A stretch of 16,996 nt of DNA, taken from positions 1-16,996 of the forward strand of contig WRKE01000303.1 of NCBI GenBank assembly GCA_009778235.1, in the 5' to 3' direction. Origin of the DNA: Pseudomonadota bacterium. GTDB taxonomy: Bacteria; Desulfobacterota; Desulfobulbia; Desulfobulbales; Desulfobulbaceae. Made by a program: the position numbers and the translations under genes. This document shows positions 16,894 to 16,996 of the stretch, piece by piece. Numbering within the stretch: position 1 is the stretch's first letter; every line of letters begins with the position of its first letter. The notes under the pieces were generated by a model that made no database searches, had not been told where the DNA came from, and saw nothing but the letters and a program-made list of their open reading frames with translations.

Positions 16894-16922
16894 TTGCAAA
16901 CCCGACCAACCCTTGCTAAACT
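16894..16922 (+). promoter_or_regulatory. Second rightward sigma70 promoter P2
   Basis: TTGCAA (16894-16899), a 17-nt spacer and TAAACT (16917-16922) give good hexamers with optimal spacing, exactly 96 bp downstream of P1 and in the same direction. Predicted initiation is at about 16929, which is the first base of the stem-loop described next. Confidence 0.55.
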
Positions 16923-16928
16923 AAGTAT

Positions 16929-16949
16929 CTTACCGTTTGAGATGGTAAG
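16929..16949 (+). ncRNA. Stem-loop at the predicted 5' end of the P2 transcript (unknown RNA or leader)
   Basis: CTTACCGT (16929-16936) pairs with ATGGTAAG (16942-16949), eight base pairs including one G-U, around a five-base TTGAG loop. It would be the first structure in RNA made from P2. There is no U-run after it, so it is not an intrinsic terminator. The following 47 bases to the window end are G-rich and encode no evident protein. This may be the start of a structured RNA, a riboswitch or a 5' UTR. I do not recognise the family and nothing shows that it is a complete gene. Confidence 0.35.
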
Positions 16950-16996
16950 GGGAAGCCTGAGAAGTGGGGTTATTGCCTATTGGTGAGGGCCTTGCA

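Larger units (their letters stand above)
16621..16996. other. Non-coding right edge upstream of selA
   Basis: About 376 bp without a convincing protein gene. An open frame crosses it on the plus strand, but it starts inside selA antisense and has a low-complexity lysine/arginine-rich composition. The first part (16720-16795) is very A-rich on the plus strand and holds an imperfect repeat of AAAGC(C)AATCAAAA at 16720 and 16772. The rest contains two tandem rightward promoters, a GGCGCG/CGCGCC inverted repeat (16854-16859 and 16878-16883), and a stem-loop near the edge. The most likely reading is the start of a strongly transcribed gene or RNA lying mostly outside the window. Confidence 0.5.

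Noticed and set aside
16495..16986. Plus-strand open frame across the selA start and right intergenic region.
   Set aside because: Begins antisense inside selA, is lysine/arginine-rich from A-tracts, and spans the two promoters and the stem-loop.
16929..16996. TPP riboswitch, considered because of CCTGAGAAG and a G-rich context at the right edge.
   Set aside because: The other conserved THI-box segments are absent and the sequence is cut off by the window edge.

Overview
The window is a GC-rich bacterial chromosomal segment of about 17 kb that is densely packed with complete genes. It carries a Kdo transferase, so the cell makes lipopolysaccharide and is Gram-negative. It also carries a type IV pilus retraction ATPase, a ComEC-type DNA channel, a selenocysteine synthase, a molybdopterin adenylyltransferase and a divergent EF-G paralogue. 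This mix, with the overall protein style, fits an anaerobic deltaproteobacterium (Desulfobacterota, perhaps Desulfobulbales). The taxonomic guess is inference from gene content only. I see no phage, transposon, CRISPR, rRNA or tRNA signature.

Layout, left to right. (1) Positions 119-2706, minus strand: a divergent EF-G-like GTPase followed by a MogA-type enzyme, with stop and start codons overlapping by one base. (2) 2995-4602, plus: murJ lipid II flippase. Its 3' end overlaps by 22 bp the convergent 3' end of rsmE. (3) 7061-4581, minus: a compact probable operon of an Lrp/AsnC regulator, a diaminopimelate-decarboxylase-family PLP enzyme, and rsmE starting at TTG. (4) 7347-11188, plus, divergent from (3): waaA (Kdo transferase) and comEC, 5 bp apart. 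(5) 11192-11777, plus: a near-consensus sigma70 promoter driving a small zinc-ribbon plus PilZ-domain protein. (6) 16620-11801, minus: selA, a 721-residue protein with two degenerate GGDEF-like domains and about eight TPRs, and pilT. (7) 16621-16996: a non-coding right edge with two tandem near-consensus promoters pointing out of the window and a stem-loop at the predicted start of the second transcript.

Functional themes. Envelope building is represented by murJ and waaA. Surface and DNA-uptake functions are represented by comEC, pilT, the PilZ protein and the GGDEF-like/TPR protein, the last two suggesting a link between second-messenger signalling and type IV pili. MogA and SelA are both maturation enzymes for molybdenum- and selenium-dependent oxidoreductases such as formate dehydrogenases, although no such oxidoreductase lies in the window.

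Most genes are ordinary housekeeping genes. The parts most worth a second look are the GGDEF-like/TPR protein, whose signature motifs are both destroyed; the zinc-ribbon-PilZ fusion under its own strong promoter; the EF-G paralogue lacking the catalytic histidine of its G3 motif; and the probable strongly expressed transcript that starts at the right edge. I did not find a clearly new multi-gene system.
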